Assembly (NCBI RefSeq): GCF_000455265.1
Contig: NZ_HG005139.1
Location: 1,418,643-1,475,359, forward strand
Source of the DNA: Paenibacillus antibioticophila
Lineage (GTDB): Bacteria > Bacillota > Bacilli > Paenibacillales > Paenibacillaceae
Length of the DNA: 56,717 bases
Direction: 5' to 3'
Shown: piece after piece, positions 1 to 9,369 of the stretch
How the letters are laid out: every line of letters starts with the position of its first letter
How positions within the stretch are numbered: position 1 is the stretch's first letter
Position numbers and translations under genes: made by a program
The notes under the pieces: generated by a model
Seen by the model: the letters and a program-made list of their open reading frames with translations, nothing else
What the model was told of the DNA's origin: nothing
Databases searched by the model: none

Positions 1-965
1 GGTTCGAGCCTGAAATGGTATCGCCTGACAGCGATTTGTACCGCAGTCATCCTGACTGGTGTCTTCATGTTCCCGGGCGGCGCCGTACCGAGGGGAGAGA
101 GCAGCTTGTTCTTGACCTGTCTAGAGAAGATGTCCGGAATTATCTGTATGACCAGTTAAGCGATATTTACGCTTCCGTGCCTGTGTCTTATGTGAAATGG
201 GATATGAACCGGAACATGACGGAGATTGGTTCAGCGCTTGCGCCCGGCCATAGACAGAAGGAGGTTGCTCACCGGTATATTCTCGGTCTGTATGAGCTGC
301 TGGAGCGCTTGACAGCAAGCTTCCCGCACATCCTGTTTGAGAGCTGCTCCGGCGGCGGCGGCCGCTTCGACCCTGGCATGCTGTATTACATGCCTCAGAC
401 CTGGACAAGTGATGATACAGATGGGGCGGAGCGCTTGAAAATCCAGTACGGCACAAGTCTGGTGTACCCGGTATCTACCATGGGAGCTCACGTATCCGCC
501 GTACCTAATCATCAGGTGGGCCGAACGACCCCGCTGTCTTTCCGCGGTGATGTGGCTATGTCGGGTAACTTTGGTTATGAGCTGGATTTGACCAAGTTTA
601 CCGAGGAAGAGTGCGAGATTGTTAAATCCCAGGTCGAGGCCTATAAGGAATTACGGGGGTTGGTCCAGCAAGGAGAAATGTACCGTCTGCTTAGCCCATT
701 TGAGGGGAATGTAACTGCCTGGATGTTCGTCAGTCCCGACCGTAGTGAGGCCCTGCTGTTCTATTTCCGTGTGCTGGCTGAGCCGAATGCTCCGCTCTCT
801 CTGGTTAAGCTGCAAGGACTCGATCCTCACCGTAACTATCAACGGGTTCAAGGGGGAGAAGTATATGGGGGTGACCGGTTAATGCATGCCGGCTTACCGA
901 TGCATGAGGTTCATGGTGATTTCTCCAGCACCTGGATTCATCTTAAAGCTACCGCCAAGAGCTAA
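1..965 (+). CDS. Alpha-galactosidase, GH36 family (5' end outside window)
   Basis: The frame is already open at the window edge (codons in frame with position 3), so the N-terminal beta-sandwich and start codon are missing. About 320 C-terminal residues remain. The segment KWDMNR (near 195-215) is the GH36 nucleophile motif, with its Asp as catalytic nucleophile. TSDDTDGAERL (near 410-430) carries the expected acid/base Asp, and ESCSGGGGRFDPG (near 340-375) is the conserved glycine-rich strand. The C-terminal beta domain appears complete. The family hydrolyses terminal alpha-1,6-galactosides such as melibiose and raffinose; no signal peptide can be judged. It ends just before a bidirectional terminator shared with the convergent chemoreceptor gene. 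The family call is firm; substrate is inferred from the family. Confidence 0.92.
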   Translation, partial: FEPEMVSPDSDLYRSHPDWCLHVPGRRRTEGREQLVLDLSREDVRNYLYDQLSDIYASVPVSYVKWDMNRNMTEIGSALAPGHRQKEVAHRYILGLYELLERLTASFPHILFESCSGGGGRFDPGMLYYMPQTWTSDDTDGAERLKIQYGTSLVYPVSTMGAHVSAVPNHQVGRTTPLSFRGDVAMSGNFGYELDLTKFTEEECEIVKSQVEAYKELRGLVQQGEMYRLLSPFEGNVTAWMFVSPDRSEALLFYFRVLAEPNAPLSLVKLQGLDPHRNYQRVQGGEVYGGDRLMHAGLPMHEVHGDFSSTWIHLKATAKS

Positions 966-967
966 CA

Positions 968-1012
968 AAAAAAGCAGATGCGTTCGGTTCACCCGACGGC
1001 ATCTGCTTTTCA
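968..1012. terminator. Bidirectional rho-independent terminator
   Basis: AGCAGATGC (973-981) pairs with GCATCTGCT (999-1007). An A-run lies on the left and a T-run on the right, so it can end both the alpha-galactosidase (+) and the converging chemoreceptor gene (-). Confidence 0.85.
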
Positions 1013-1037
1013 GTTATACATTACATTCAAGTCTAAC

Positions 1038-2288
1038 TTAGAATTTGAAGATATGAATTGTCTTTTGCAGCTGGAATACAGCATTTTTCATAGCTTCTGT
1101 CTCTTCACTCATCTTCTGAATTGCCCCGATCTGCTCATTCATTGAAGCGGACACTTGCTCTGTGCCGGCAGCCGACTCTTGAGTAATCGCAGAGATGTTC
1201 TGAATCGAGGATGAAATATGATGAGCGCTCTCCAGCATCGATTCACTTTCTTTGGAAAATGCGGATATTTCTTCGGATATGTATTGAACACTCTGGACAA
1301 TTTCCGCGAAGATACGTTCCGATTCCATAATCATTTCATTCTGCTGGCGCACTACCTCTTCGTTAATTTTAATATTATTGTCAGCCAGCTTGATATCCTG
1401 CTCAATACTGCGAACCAGATTGAATACTTCCTTCGTCGAGGCGGTAGACTCTTCAGCCAGCTTGCGAACCTCTTGGGCAACAACTGCAAAGCCCGCTCCG
1501 TGCTCGCCGGCCCGTGCGGCTTCAATTGAGGCGTTCAGAGAGAGCAGGTTGGTCTGTTCGGCGATTTCAGATATCGTTGCGGTTATTTTCGTGATGCCTC
1601 TGGCGTTTTTGGCAAGCTCCTCAATAGACTCGGCAACCTTTCCGGTCGCTTCAATATTTTTGCGCATGCCTTCAGACTGCATGGAGACCGATTCGCGCCC
1701 TTTTTCTACAAGCTCCAGCATATCGATTGAGCGGTTGTTCATCTCCCTTGTGGAATGGGTATAATTACTTACCTTATTTTCAATCTCTCCGATAGAGTCT
1801 TTCATGCCGCTGACATCTTCGGAGATTGAATTCGCGCCGAGTGCCAACTCGTTGGAGGACTGGGCCACCTGGGTCATTACACTTGTTAATTCCTGACTCC
1901 GATCAGCAATGGAGCGGGTCGAGTCCATAACCTTTTGTGTAATCTCGGAAGTCTCTTGTAAAATTTTGCGTAGCTTGTCCACCATGCTGTTAAAAGCTTT
2001 GTTCAAATCCTCCATGCCGCCCGACTCCATGATTCGGCTGGTAAAGTCGCCCTTTGCAATCTTGGCAGAGGCATTGGTAATGTCGCTGAAGGAGCCGAGC
2101 AAGGCGCCTTGGACGTAACGGGTAAGCGGATAGGTAAGCGCTGCCAAAATAATAATGACGATCAACCCTATTACGAGCTTGCCGATCAGTGCAAAGACGA
2201 CAAGCACCGGTACGGCAAACAATGCAGCAACAAGGTAACAAGCAGCAGGGATCTTCTTAGCTAGAGGGAGTCTGTTGAACCATGTCAT
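1038..2288 (-). CDS. Methyl-accepting chemotaxis protein without extracytoplasmic sensor domain
   Basis: 416 residues. Two hydrophobic segments lie back to back (about residues 10-65), leaving almost no external loop. A HAMP-like linker follows ([13 protein letters not shown]), then a long coiled coil with the signalling hairpin near residues 240-285 ([35 protein letters not shown]), which contacts CheA/CheW. The start at 2288 is preferred because AAAGGAGG sits about 10 nt upstream; a longer in-frame start at 2363 has no such site. With no ligand-binding domain it probably senses a cytoplasmic or membrane signal, or works within mixed receptor arrays. It lies between sugar genes, so a role in sugar taxis is possible but not shown. 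Confidence 0.9.
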   Translation of the reverse strand: MTWFNRLPLAKKIPAACYLVAALFAVPVLVVFALIGKLVIGLIVIIILAALTYPLTRYVQGALLGSFSDITNASAKIAKGDFTSRIMESGGMEDLNKAFNSMVDKLRKILQETSEITQKVMDSTRSIADRSQELTSVMTQVAQSSNELALGANSISEDVSGMKDSIGEIENKVSNYTHSTREMNNRSIDMLELVEKGRESVSMQSEGMRKNIEATGKVAESIEELAKNARGITKITATISEIAEQTNLLSLNASIEAARAGEHGAGFAVVAQEVRKLAEESTASTKEVFNLVRSIEQDIKLADNNIKINEEVVRQQNEMIMESERIFAEIVQSVQYISEEISAFSKESESMLESAHHISSSIQNISAITQESAAGTEQVSASMNEQIGAIQKMSEETEAMKNAVFQLQKTIHIFKF

Positions 2289-2363
2289 ATGTATGATGCC
2301 TCCTTTTGAGATTAGGATATAACTACCATTGATTATAGCATCGTTCTGTGAAAGGGGATACAT

Positions 2364-2400
2364 AAAAAAATCCCGGACAACGTCGAAAATTGTCCGGAAT
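2364..2400 (-). terminator. Terminator of the cellobiose phosphorylase gene
   Basis: On the minus strand CCGGACAA (from 2397) pairs with TTGTCCGG (to 2373), followed by a run of seven T. It lies directly after the phosphorylase stop codon. Confidence 0.85.
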
Positions 2401-2417
2401 TTGTGTATAATCCTGTC

Positions 2418-4859
2418 TTATCCGAGCGTGACAAGGACTTGATGCACACCGCCGTCGCCAATCGGCTTGATGATATTGCCTTGCACTTCTTTTCCGTCCA
2501 CGGTCATGCTCTTAACGCCTTTGCTGACGCGGTCCGGATTTTCAATCTTGATCACGTACGTATCGCCGCGGTAGACCCGGGTAATTTCATATCCATCCCA
2601 AGCGGAAGGAATACAAGGATCAACCTTGAGTCCGGTAAAATCAGCCTGAATACCCAAAATAGCTTGTGTAATAGCTACATAGTTCCACGCGGCAGTACCT
2701 GTCAGCCATGAGTTTTTAGCTTCTCCATGACGAACCGCATCCTTACCTGCAATCATCTGAGAGTATACATATGGCTCCATCCGGTGAACTTCGCTAATCT
2801 CCTCAAGATAGGCCGGAGCAATCTTCGAGTAAATCTCGAAGGCTCTGTCGCCATGTCCAAGCACGGTCTCGGCAATCATAATCCAAGGATTGTTATGACA
2901 GAAGATACCAGCGTTTTCCTTATAGCCCGGCGGATACGTCGAAATTTCCCCAAGGTTCAGGTAATACTTCGAGTAGGCAGGCTGTTGAAGCACGATACCG
3001 TACTTGGTATCCAGTCTCTCGGCTACAGAGACCATGGCTTTGTCGGCCAGCCCTTCTTCAACACCGATGCCGGCCATGACGCAGATCCCTTGCGGCTCAA
3101 TGAAAATTTGTCCTTCCTCATTTTCTTTGCTGCCGATTTTCTGACCATAGTGATCATAGGCACGCAGGAACCAGTCCCCGTCAAATCCGTGCTCCAGCGT
3201 AATGGCACGCATGCTCTCCATATGGCTTTTCGCTTCGGCGGCTTCCTGATCCAATCCGCGCATCCGGCAAATTTCGATGAAATCGGGGCTTACGTAGACG
3301 AACAAACCGGCGATAAACACTGACTCTGCTGTTCCGCCTGCGATATTTTCGGTAGTCTGGAACGATTCGCCCGGCTCCTTGGAGAAGCAGTTCAGGTTCA
3401 GACAGTCATTCCAGTCGGCGCGGCCGATCAGCGGCAAGCCGTGAGGTCCGAGATTGTGGATGACATGATAGTAAGAACGCTTCAAATGTTCGAACAGCGT
3501 GGCCGTGTTGTCCGGGTTGCTGTCGAATGGAACTTGCTCGTCGAGAATGCTGACATCGCCGGTCTCTTTGATATAGGCAGCTGTGCCGAGCACGAGCCAG
3601 AGCGGATCATCATTGAAGCCGCTGCCGACCTCGTTATTCCCTTTCTTCGTCAACGGCTGGTACTGGTGGTAGGCGCTGCCGTCTTCAAATTGAGTGGCTG
3701 CAATATCAAGGATCCGTTCTCTTGCACGCTCCGGAATTTGATGGACGAAGCCGAGCAGATCCTGGTTGGAATCCCGGAAGCCCATTCCCCGTCCGATGCC
3801 GGATTCGAAATAAGAGGCAGAGCGGGACATATTGAACGTAACCATACACTGATACGGGTTCCAAATGTTAACCATCCGGTTCAGCTTCTCATCGCCGCTG
3901 TTAATCTGATACTTGGACAGCAGACCGTCCCAATAGGTAGCCAGCTCTTCAAGCGCACGATCCACGTCGGCATCGGTAGCGAACTGATCGATCATCGCCT
4001 GCGCAGGCTTCTTGTTAATCACGCTTGGCGCTTCCCATTTGTCTTCCTCAGGCACTTCCACATAGCCGAGGATAAATACCAGACTTTGCTCCTCCCCAGG
4101 GGCGAGGGTCAGCTTTACTTCATGGGAGCCGATGGGGGACCAGCCGCTCGCAACCGAGTTCGAGGCTTTGCCTTCAACAACCACTTGAGGCTCATGAAGA
4201 CCGTTGTACAGGCCTACAAAGGACTCGCGGTCCGTATCGAAGCCGTCAATCGCGCGGTTCACCGAGTAGAAGGCATAATGGTTTCTGCGTTCACGGTATT
4301 CGGTCTTGTGGTAAATGACAGAATCCTTGACTTCAACCTCACCCGTGCTGAGATTGCGTTGGAAGTTGGTCATGTCATCCTGCGCATTCCAGAGACAGAA
4401 CTCGGCAAAAGAGAAGAGGGAGACAGTCTTATTGGCGGAGCTGGTATTTTTCACTGTCAAACGGTGAACCTCGCCCGTATATCCAAGTGGGATAAAGGCT
4501 AATTGCGAGACAGAGATGCCGCCTCTTTCTCCTGTAATAGAGGTGTATCCCAGCCCGTGGCGGCATTCGTAGAAGTCAAGCTCACGCTTAACCGGCATCC
4601 AGCCCGGTGTCCAGAAATCGTTGTTGTCATGGTCGCGCAAATAGTAATAACGGCCGCCGGTATCAAGCGGAATATTATTATAGCGGTAGCGGGTAAGGCG
4701 GCGCAGGCGTGCGTCGCGATAAAAGGTGTATCCGCCGGCTGTATTGGAGATCAGCCCGAAAAATTGCTCGTTGCCCAGATAATTGATCCAAGGGTAAGGT
4801 GTTTTCGGCGTGTTGATTACATACTCTTTACGGACATCATCAAAATTACCGTATTTCAT
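2418..4859 (-). CDS. Cellobiose phosphorylase (GH94)
   Basis: 813 residues, the usual size for this enzyme. It cleaves cellobiose with phosphate to glucose 1-phosphate and glucose in the cytoplasm; there is no signal peptide. The whole chain reads like clostridial cellobiose phosphorylase: [10 protein letters not shown] and [20 protein letters not shown] near the start, [20 protein letters not shown] in the middle, [10 protein letters not shown] with the general-acid Asp, and [18 protein letters not shown] towards the end. ATG 4859 is chosen over the adjacent in-frame TTG 4862; AAGGGAG lies upstream. The LacI-type regulator is directly upstream in the same direction and an operator sits at 4883-4898, so induction by a cellobiose-related sugar is likely. 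Cellodextrin specificity cannot be excluded. Confidence 0.95.
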   Translation of the reverse strand: MKYGNFDDVRKEYVINTPKTPYPWINYLGNEQFFGLISNTAGGYTFYRDARLRRLTRYRYNNIPLDTGGRYYYLRDHDNNDFWTPGWMPVKRELDFYECRHGLGYTSITGERGGISVSQLAFIPLGYTGEVHRLTVKNTSSANKTVSLFSFAEFCLWNAQDDMTNFQRNLSTGEVEVKDSVIYHKTEYRERRNHYAFYSVNRAIDGFDTDRESFVGLYNGLHEPQVVVEGKASNSVASGWSPIGSHEVKLTLAPGEEQSLVFILGYVEVPEEDKWEAPSVINKKPAQAMIDQFATDADVDRALEELATYWDGLLSKYQINSGDEKLNRMVNIWNPYQCMVTFNMSRSASYFESGIGRGMGFRDSNQDLLGFVHQIPERARERILDIAATQFEDGSAYHQYQPLTKKGNNEVGSGFNDDPLWLVLGTAAYIKETGDVSILDEQVPFDSNPDNTATLFEHLKRSYYHVIHNLGPHGLPLIGRADWNDCLNLNCFSKEPGESFQTTENIAGGTAESVFIAGLFVYVSPDFIEICRMRGLDQEAAEAKSHMESMRAITLEHGFDGDWFLRAYDHYGQKIGSKENEEGQIFIEPQGICVMAGIGVEEGLADKAMVSVAERLDTKYGIVLQQPAYSKYYLNLGEISTYPPGYKENAGIFCHNNPWIMIAETVLGHGDRAFEIYSKIAPAYLEEISEVHRMEPYVYSQMIAGKDAVRHGEAKNSWLTGTAAWNYVAITQAILGIQADFTGLKVDPCIPSAWDGYEITRVYRGDTYVIKIENPDRVSKGVKSMTVDGKEVQGNIIKPIGDGGVHQVLVTLG

Positions 4860-4882
4860 CAAAATACTCTCCCTTCTTTTTG

Positions 4883-4898
4883 TGAACGCGCGTTTATA
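4883..4898. promoter_or_regulatory. LacI-type operator before cellobiose phosphorylase
   Basis: TGAACGCGCGTTTATA contains the perfect 10-bp palindrome AACGCGCGTT (4885-4894), typical of LacI-family sites with a central CG. On the minus strand TATTAT/TATAAA at its edge could serve as the -10. An identical 16-base block in the opposite orientation lies in front of the regulator gene at 6030-6045. Confidence 0.8.
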
Positions 4899-4906
4899 AT
4901 AGACGG

Positions 4907-4930
4907 AAAAGATTGCCCCCGAAAGGGCAA
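4907..4930 (-). terminator. Possible terminator after the LacI-type gene
   Basis: On the minus strand TTGCCC, loop TTTCGG and GGGCAA are followed by TCTTTT. The stem is short (6 bp); read-through into the phosphorylase gene is possible. Confidence 0.45.
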
Positions 4931-4956
4931 GGTGAGTGAAACCTGTTGTGATGCGG

Positions 4957-6015
4957 TTACTCGTGCTCCTTAAGCTCTCTGCAGGATTCCCTGACGATCA
5001 GGGCAGTAGGGAAGCTCAGCGTGCTGAACGCCGATTCCTCCGCGTTGCACAGAGCAATGACCTTTTCTACAGCAGCCGTCGCCATTTCATGAATCGGCAG
5101 CTTGACAGAGGTAAGCTTGGGATTCATGCGGCCGGCAAGCTCAACATCGTCAAATCCGACCACAGACAGATCATCGGGGATTCGGATACCATGCGCTGTG
5201 AAGGCTTCCATCGCTGAAATCGCCATATCATCGTTACAGCAGAACAGGGCGGTAGGCCATATCCCGCTCACGGCAAGCCGCTCGGCCTCTTGGTAGGCGG
5301 TTTCCTTCAAGAAATCCCCTTCAAGAATGAATTCCTCCTGAAGCGGCAGCCCATGCTTGCGTAACGTATCTTCATAAGCGACGTAACGCTCTCTGCCAGA
5401 AAATGTACTCATTCTTCCCTTCATGATGCCGATGCTCCGGTGGCCCAGCTCGATCAAATACTCAATAGCATGGACTGTGCCCTCATAGTCCATAGAGTTA
5501 ATGACGGCCAAGTGATTCTTGTTCAAGCGTTCAGCCATAATCTCCGAGATATCGTAATCGATCAGGACAAGAGGAGCCTCTTGGCCAACCATCTCACGGA
5601 CCAGCTCACTATCCTTCTGGGTGCCGACAAGAATGCCGCCGTCGATCCGTTTCTGTTGGTAAGCCTGCTTGATTTTTTGAAAATCACCGGGAGAGTAAAC
5701 GGTATGAATGAGTACATAGTAGCCCAGGGAGTTTGCCGTATCGACCACCAGATCGACGATCGGGCCGAAGTAGCTGTTCTGATAGATTCGGCTTGCATTT
5801 TCCCGTTCATTCATACTAATGGCGAACAGGCCAATCGTGTCTGTCCGCTTGCCGGCGAGGGCTCTGGCGAAGCTGTTCGGCTCATACTGATACTGCTCGA
5901 TAATACGCAGCACCTTCGCTTTTGTCGCCTCGGGCACGTTGGCGTAGTTGTTGATGACCCGGGATACCGTGCTGCGGGATACCCCGGCTAATTTTGCAAT
6001 ATCTTCGCTGCGCAA
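4957..6015 (-). CDS. LacI-family transcriptional regulator
   Basis: 352 residues. The N-terminal helix-turn-helix and hinge read [20 protein letters not shown], followed by a periplasmic-binding-protein-like sugar domain ([28 protein letters not shown]). The start is TTG 6015, six bases after AGAGGTGA. It binds operator DNA in the cytoplasm and is normally released by a sugar. A copy of the same palindrome found before cellobiose phosphorylase overlaps its own start site, so it probably controls both genes, including itself. The effector is not visible; cellobiose or a derivative is inferred from context. Confidence 0.92.
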   Translation of the reverse strand: MRSEDIAKLAGVSRSTVSRVINNYANVPEATKAKVLRIIEQYQYEPNSFARALAGKRTDTIGLFAISMNERENASRIYQNSYFGPIVDLVVDTANSLGYYVLIHTVYSPGDFQKIKQAYQQKRIDGGILVGTQKDSELVREMVGQEAPLVLIDYDISEIMAERLNKNHLAVINSMDYEGTVHAIEYLIELGHRSIGIMKGRMSTFSGRERYVAYEDTLRKHGLPLQEEFILEGDFLKETAYQEAERLAVSGIWPTALFCCNDDMAISAMEAFTAHGIRIPDDLSVVGFDDVELAGRMNPKLTSVKLPIHEMATAAVEKVIALCNAEESAFSTLSFPTALIVRESCRELKEHE

Positions 6016-6029
6016 TGCTGTTCACCTCT

Positions 6030-6045
6030 TATAAACGCGCGTTCA
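6030..6045. promoter_or_regulatory. LacI-type autoregulatory operator
   Basis: TATAAACGCGCGTTCA with core AACGCGCGTT (6034-6043). It lies just downstream of the regulator's -10 box, over the expected transcription start, a blocking position. It is the reverse complement of the 4883-4898 site. Confidence 0.8.
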
Positions 6046-6052
6046 TAGTCTT

Positions 6053-6081
6053 ATTGTAATGGAAGCGTTCCCTAAATTCAA
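6053..6081 (-). promoter_or_regulatory. Promoter of the LacI-type gene, with a cre-like block in the spacer
   Basis: On the minus strand TTGAAT (6081-6076), a 17-nt spacer and TACAAT (6058-6053). The spacer region contains TGGAAGCGTTCCCT (plus strand 6060-6073), which resembles a CcpA cre site, so carbon catabolite control is possible. Confidence 0.65.
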
Positions 6082-6097
6082 TTCTTTTCTTCGTCTA

Positions 6098-6122
6098 TAA
6101 AAACAGGCGCCGTAGGCGCCTG
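6098..6122 (-). terminator. Terminator of the J-domain-like gene
   Basis: CAGGCGCC (6104-6111), loop GTA, GGCGCCTG (6115-6122). On the minus strand a run of T follows. Confidence 0.85.
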
Positions 6123-6130
6123 AACTAGCT

Positions 6131-7054
6131 TTATTCCGAGGCAGGAGTCGTCTCCAGATAACGTTTAATCAACTCAACAGCCTTGTCTTTGTTCTCGGAG
6201 TCGATCCGGACCGTCACAATCATATCTGGCAGATACAGCGGAAGCTGCTTGGCCAATTCGCTATCCTTTACCCGAATGCCGTAGATGTGATCCTCAGTAT
6301 CCTCTTCAGATCTCCCCGTAACGATGGAGTCCTCTTTTAACAGCGGCTTGAGTTCACCGTTCGCGTCTTCGTCCAGGTTCATAAACAGGCCGCTGTTCAT
6401 CAGCCAGTCTAATGCGTTCTCATCAACAATATATACGTCTGGACGCTCCGTTGAGAGCAGGGCCATCGCTTTCTGCTGAAATGCGATATCCTGGGACCCG
6501 ATCACATCTGCCTCTTGCGAAGGCAGATAGACGAGCTCCACCTCTGTACGCTGCCAATCCGGCATCGTTGCAGTGAAGGCATCCTCTAGCGCACTATCCC
6601 CGCCTTTGCTGTCATCAGCCATGAAGGTGCCAAGGAACATAACGGATAAATCGAGCGGGGGAAGAGCCGCGATTCGGCGTTTCTCCTCCAAGTTGTTCAT
6701 AATGGCCGTAATTCCAACAATAACAACGATAACTGAGATGATTCCGATTATGATTTTGGTCTTATGAATCCTGAAAAAATCATTGCTTTTTTCTGCGGTG
6801 CCGGCAAATCTGCCCCATTTGGAGTAACGCTCGCGGCTAAGCTCTTCGATCTTTTTCTTCTCTTCATAGTCGACAATCGTTCTGTATGCCTTCAGCTTCA
6901 GCTCGTATTCATCCGGTTGGTTCTCGGCAGTATTCTGAGCAGGCTTGCGGGAGCGGGATTTGCGGATCAGAATATCAAATTCACGGTCCAATTCCTCCCG
7001 GGAAGCGCTCTCGGGAAGGCCCAGAATCTCATAGGCTTTTTTCAGTTCATCCAT
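6131..7054 (-). CDS. Membrane-anchored J-domain-like protein of unknown role
   Basis: 307 residues. Residues 1-75 resemble the first helices of a DnaJ J-domain (LKKAYEILGLPESASREELD), but the HPD tripeptide needed to stimulate DnaK is not visible, so co-chaperone activity is doubtful. One membrane helix follows at about 103-124 (IIIGIISVIVVIVGITAIM). The remaining ~180 residues would lie outside the cell and loosely resemble part of an extracellular binding protein (VYIVDENALDWLMNSGLF). AAGGAGA lies 11 nt before ATG 7054. It has its own terminator and no obvious operon partner. Function is not known to me; a membrane scaffold is one guess. Confidence 0.75.
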   Translation of the reverse strand: MDELKKAYEILGLPESASREELDREFDILIRKSRSRKPAQNTAENQPDEYELKLKAYRTIVDYEEKKKIEELSRERYSKWGRFAGTAEKSNDFFRIHKTKIIIGIISVIVVIVGITAIMNNLEEKRRIAALPPLDLSVMFLGTFMADDSKGGDSALEDAFTATMPDWQRTEVELVYLPSQEADVIGSQDIAFQQKAMALLSTERPDVYIVDENALDWLMNSGLFMNLDEDANGELKPLLKEDSIVTGRSEEDTEDHIYGIRVKDSELAKQLPLYLPDMIVTVRIDSENKDKAVELIKRYLETTPASE

Positions 7055-7146
7055 CGATCATTCGGTCTCCTTGTATATGTATTTAACTAGCTTTAATTAT
7101 ACTGTGGATGAGCATGAATGTGAAATTTGCGCACAAAGCAGGAATA

Positions 7147-7174
7147 GCCGCCCGGCATTCAATGCCAGAGCGGC
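7147..7174 (-). terminator. Possible terminator of the NlpC/P60 gene
   Basis: GCCGCCCGGCATT pairs imperfectly with AATGCCAGAGCGGC. The minus strand continues TATTCCTGCTTT, only a weak T-rich tail. Confidence 0.35.
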
Positions 7175-7203
7175 CCAGCGGTATCCTTATAGAGACTGGA
7201 TGA

Positions 7204-7575
7204 CTAGATTCGGCGCATGGACAATATTTGTTCGTTCCAGTATCCCGAATCCAGCGGGCTAATCTGAACGCCGGGATCTCCCCAGGTATGAATGAATTTT
7301 CCGTCTCCGATGTACATGCCGACATGACCGGGGATTTTGTCACTGGAGAATCGTCCGGGAACGGTAAAGAAGATCAGATCCCCTGCCTTAAGACTGCTTC
7401 GAGATACGGCAGAGCCCCTTTGGGCCTGATCCCGGGCGAGGCGGGGGAGATCAACGCCGAAATGGTCATAGATATGCTGAGTAAAGGAAGAGCAATCAAA
7501 GGTTTTGGACGTCGAATAATCCGCGGCTCCAAATTCGTAAGGAACACCTAAAAACCGCTTGGCATAAGACACCAT
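7204..7575 (-). CDS. NlpC/P60 peptidoglycan hydrolase domain, separated from its lipoprotein half by an amber codon
   Basis: 123 residues from the first internal ATG. The catalytic Cys is in FDCSSFTQ, the His in GHVGMYIGDG, and a further His in KFIHTWGD, as in cell-wall gamma-D-glutamyl-diamino-acid endopeptidases. The frame is open without a shift back to the TAG at 7602-7600, which ends the upstream lipoprotein. The intervening codons (SLPSDRSE) look like linker, and no convincing ribosome site precedes ATG 7575. In related Paenibacillus-type proteins the two parts normally form one chain, so this is probably one gene of about 302 codons broken by a single-base change such as CAG to TAG. 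As drawn, the domain would lack a signal for export. Confidence 0.75.
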   Translation of the reverse strand: MVSYAKRFLGVPYEFGAADYSTSKTFDCSSFTQHIYDHFGVDLPRLARDQAQRGSAVSRSSLKAGDLIFFTVPGRFSSDKIPGHVGMYIGDGKFIHTWGDPGVQISPLDSGYWNEQILSMRRI

Positions 7576-7599
7576 CTCGCTGCGGTCCGATGGAAGACT

Positions 7600-8100
7600 C
7601 TAGATACGGATTTGCCCGGTATCGGACTCTGACTCAATTTCGGTTGCTCCGGAGCCGCCATGGGCCTGTTCGAGCGAAGATACGGAGACCTTGCCGGTCG
7701 CTTCATCCCGCTGAATCGAGGTCTGCAGCAAGGCTTCCGCAGATCGCGGGCTGATGTACACCCAGCCGTCATGCCGGATGGGAGCATCAGGGAGCATCAC
7801 TTGCTTGCCGAAGGACAAGGCCTCCTTGCGTCCGGCTGCCACCTCGAAGATCGGATCCGTGTAGCCCATCTGAATCAGGTTCTTCCGGCTGACAAGCCGC
7901 AAATTCATCGAATCGGCCAATTGGTTCATTTGCAGCCAGGTATTCTGGGTGTTGTGCGCCTCGCGCAGGGAGGAGTTGTCTTGAGACCGGAGCGACTGTG
8001 CAGTGTAACCATTCGAGGCATCTCCACAGGCGTTCAATATCCCCGTTAGCAGAAATAGAAGCAGGCAAATAGCGGTTGTTTTCATGCGACTGCTGTTCAT
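7600..8100 (-). CDS. Lipoprotein with stalk-like domain, N-terminal half of a split wall hydrolase
   Basis: 166 residues starting at ATG 8100, with GGAG about 12 nt upstream; an in-frame GTG at 8112 is too close to that site. A hydrophobic signal (LLLFLLTGILNAC) ends in a lipobox with Cys about residue 25, so it would be anchored outside the membrane. The body (LADSMNLRLVSRKNLIQMGY, VMLPDAPIRHDGWVYISPRS) resembles the copper-amine-oxidase-type stalk domain often placed before NlpC/P60. Translation stops at TAG 7602-7600 with the hydrolase domain continuing in the same frame. It may be a stable truncated lipoprotein or part of a pseudogene. Confidence 0.75.
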   Translation of the reverse strand: MNSSRMKTTAICLLLFLLTGILNACGDASNGYTAQSLRSQDNSSLREAHNTQNTWLQMNQLADSMNLRLVSRKNLIQMGYTDPIFEVAAGRKEALSFGKQVMLPDAPIRHDGWVYISPRSAEALLQTSIQRDEATGKVSVSSLEQAHGGSGATEIESESDTGQIRI

Positions 8101-8215
8101 TGATATAGACACTCCATTTCTTTAGTGAATATTTGAAGTATGCAGAAATGTAGGTTTTTTATGTATGCAATCCGGATTTTCATAACCTGTGCCGGTGACG
8201 AAGGGAGCCCGGATT

Positions 8216-8224
8216 TGATATAAT
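8216..8224 (+). promoter_or_regulatory. Extended -10 promoter of the aldose epimerase gene
   Basis: TGATATAAT is a full extended -10 element with a perfect TATAAT (8219-8224). The -35 region (near TGACGA, 8196-8201) is weak, as is common with extended -10 promoters. Confidence 0.55.
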
Positions 8225-8287
8225 GCGTACCAGAACAGCCTGTCTGTCCTATTAAGGATTAGGAATGTGGCGAAGGGAGATCAAATA

Positions 8288-9286
8288 ATGACGCAGTTCA
8301 AAGCTTATGAAACGGTATTTCATGGGGAGCCGGCGATCGGGCTTCAGGCGGGAAAATATGAGGCGATCATGTTGTCGCATGTGGGAGGCAATCTGATTGC
8401 TTTCCGCGATAACGAAAGCGGTTACCGCTTTTTGAGGGAGCCGGCGGAGTCGGAAATGGAGAGCTTCAAGAGCAATCCTGGCGTGCACGGAATCCCGGTG
8501 CTGTTCCCGCCAAATCGGTATGAAGACGGCCGCTTTCCTTGGAAGGGGAAGGTTCTGAATTTCCCGGTGAATGAGCCGGCGACAGGCAACCACCTGCACG
8601 GTTTCCTGCACACGGCAGCCTGGGAGGTTGAAGAATTCGGAGTTGCCGGCCACGAGAGCTTCGTAACGGTAAAAATAGACGTTGATGAACAGCACGCCAT
8701 TTATCAATACTTGCCATTTCGTTTTACGGTCAAGCTGACCTATTCCTTGGGAGCCGATGGACTTCGTCAGCATCTGTTCGTGAAGAACAATGGGGAGGAG
8801 GAGATGCCTTGCCTGCTCGCCTTCCATACAGCTGTTAATGTACCGTTCGCGCAGGGAAGCTCGTCCGAAGATTGTACTGCGAAACTGACAATAGGAAAGA
8901 GATGGGCTTTGAATGACCGAATGCTGCCGACCGGTGAGTTCCAGGAGCTGAGCAAGGAGGAACTGTTGCTGCAAGGAGAAGGTATTAGCCCGTTCTTCGC
9001 TGCGATGGATAATCACTACACAGCCGCACCTCAGAATGGACGGAACCGGATGGAGCTGACGGACCGCAAAGAAGGCGCCGTGCTGGTATATGATGTGGGA
9101 ACGTCATACAAGCAGTGGATGGTCTGGAATAGCGGAGCGGCAGGCGGATTCTTCTGTCCTGAGCCGCATGTGAACCTGGTGAATGCCCCGAATGTGGATT
9201 TGCCTGCCGAGGAGATTGGTCTCTTCGGTCTCAAAGCGGGGGAGATCTGGGAAGAGACATCCCGCTTCTATGTGAAGCCGGTTTAA
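8288..9286 (+). CDS. Aldose 1-epimerase family protein
   Basis: 332 residues from ATG 8288, with AAGGGAGA eight bases upstream; a GTG 21 bases earlier is less likely. The galactose-mutarotase-like beta-sandwich is recognisable from GIPVLFPPNRYEDGRF, HLHGFLHTAAWEV (catalytic-type His) and a late acidic/His region (CPEPHVNLVNAP). The family interconverts anomers of free or phosphorylated hexoses in the cytoplasm. Length fits. It has its own promoter and a strong bidirectional terminator. Whether the substrate is galactose, glucose or a hexose 6-phosphate cannot be told. Confidence 0.88.
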   Translation: MTQFKAYETVFHGEPAIGLQAGKYEAIMLSHVGGNLIAFRDNESGYRFLREPAESEMESFKSNPGVHGIPVLFPPNRYEDGRFPWKGKVLNFPVNEPATGNHLHGFLHTAAWEVEEFGVAGHESFVTVKIDVDEQHAIYQYLPFRFTVKLTYSLGADGLRQHLFVKNNGEEEMPCLLAFHTAVNVPFAQGSSSEDCTAKLTIGKRWALNDRMLPTGEFQELSKEELLLQGEGISPFFAAMDNHYTAAPQNGRNRMELTDRKEGAVLVYDVGTSYKQWMVWNSGAAGGFFCPEPHVNLVNAPNVDLPAEEIGLFGLKAGEIWEETSRFYVKPV

Positions 9287-9296
9287 TGGCAAACTA

Positions 9297-9350
9297 AAAG
9301 AAGCAGCCTGATGCAGCACTTGCAATAAGTGCCGACTGGCTGCTTCTTTC
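9297..9350. terminator. Bidirectional terminator
   Basis: AAAGAAGCAGCC (from 9297) pairs with GGCTGCTTCTTT (9338-9349), with an inner GCACTT/AAGTGC stem. It separates the convergent epimerase and LytTR genes. Confidence 0.85.
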
Positions 9351-9369
9351 AGATTATTTGCCCGCTTGT

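Noticed and set aside
2727..4973. Long plus-strand open frames opposite cellobiose phosphorylase, up to 353 codons
   Set aside because: They mirror a very well conserved GH94 gene, have no ribosome sites or recognisable domains, and arise from G+C-rich third positions.
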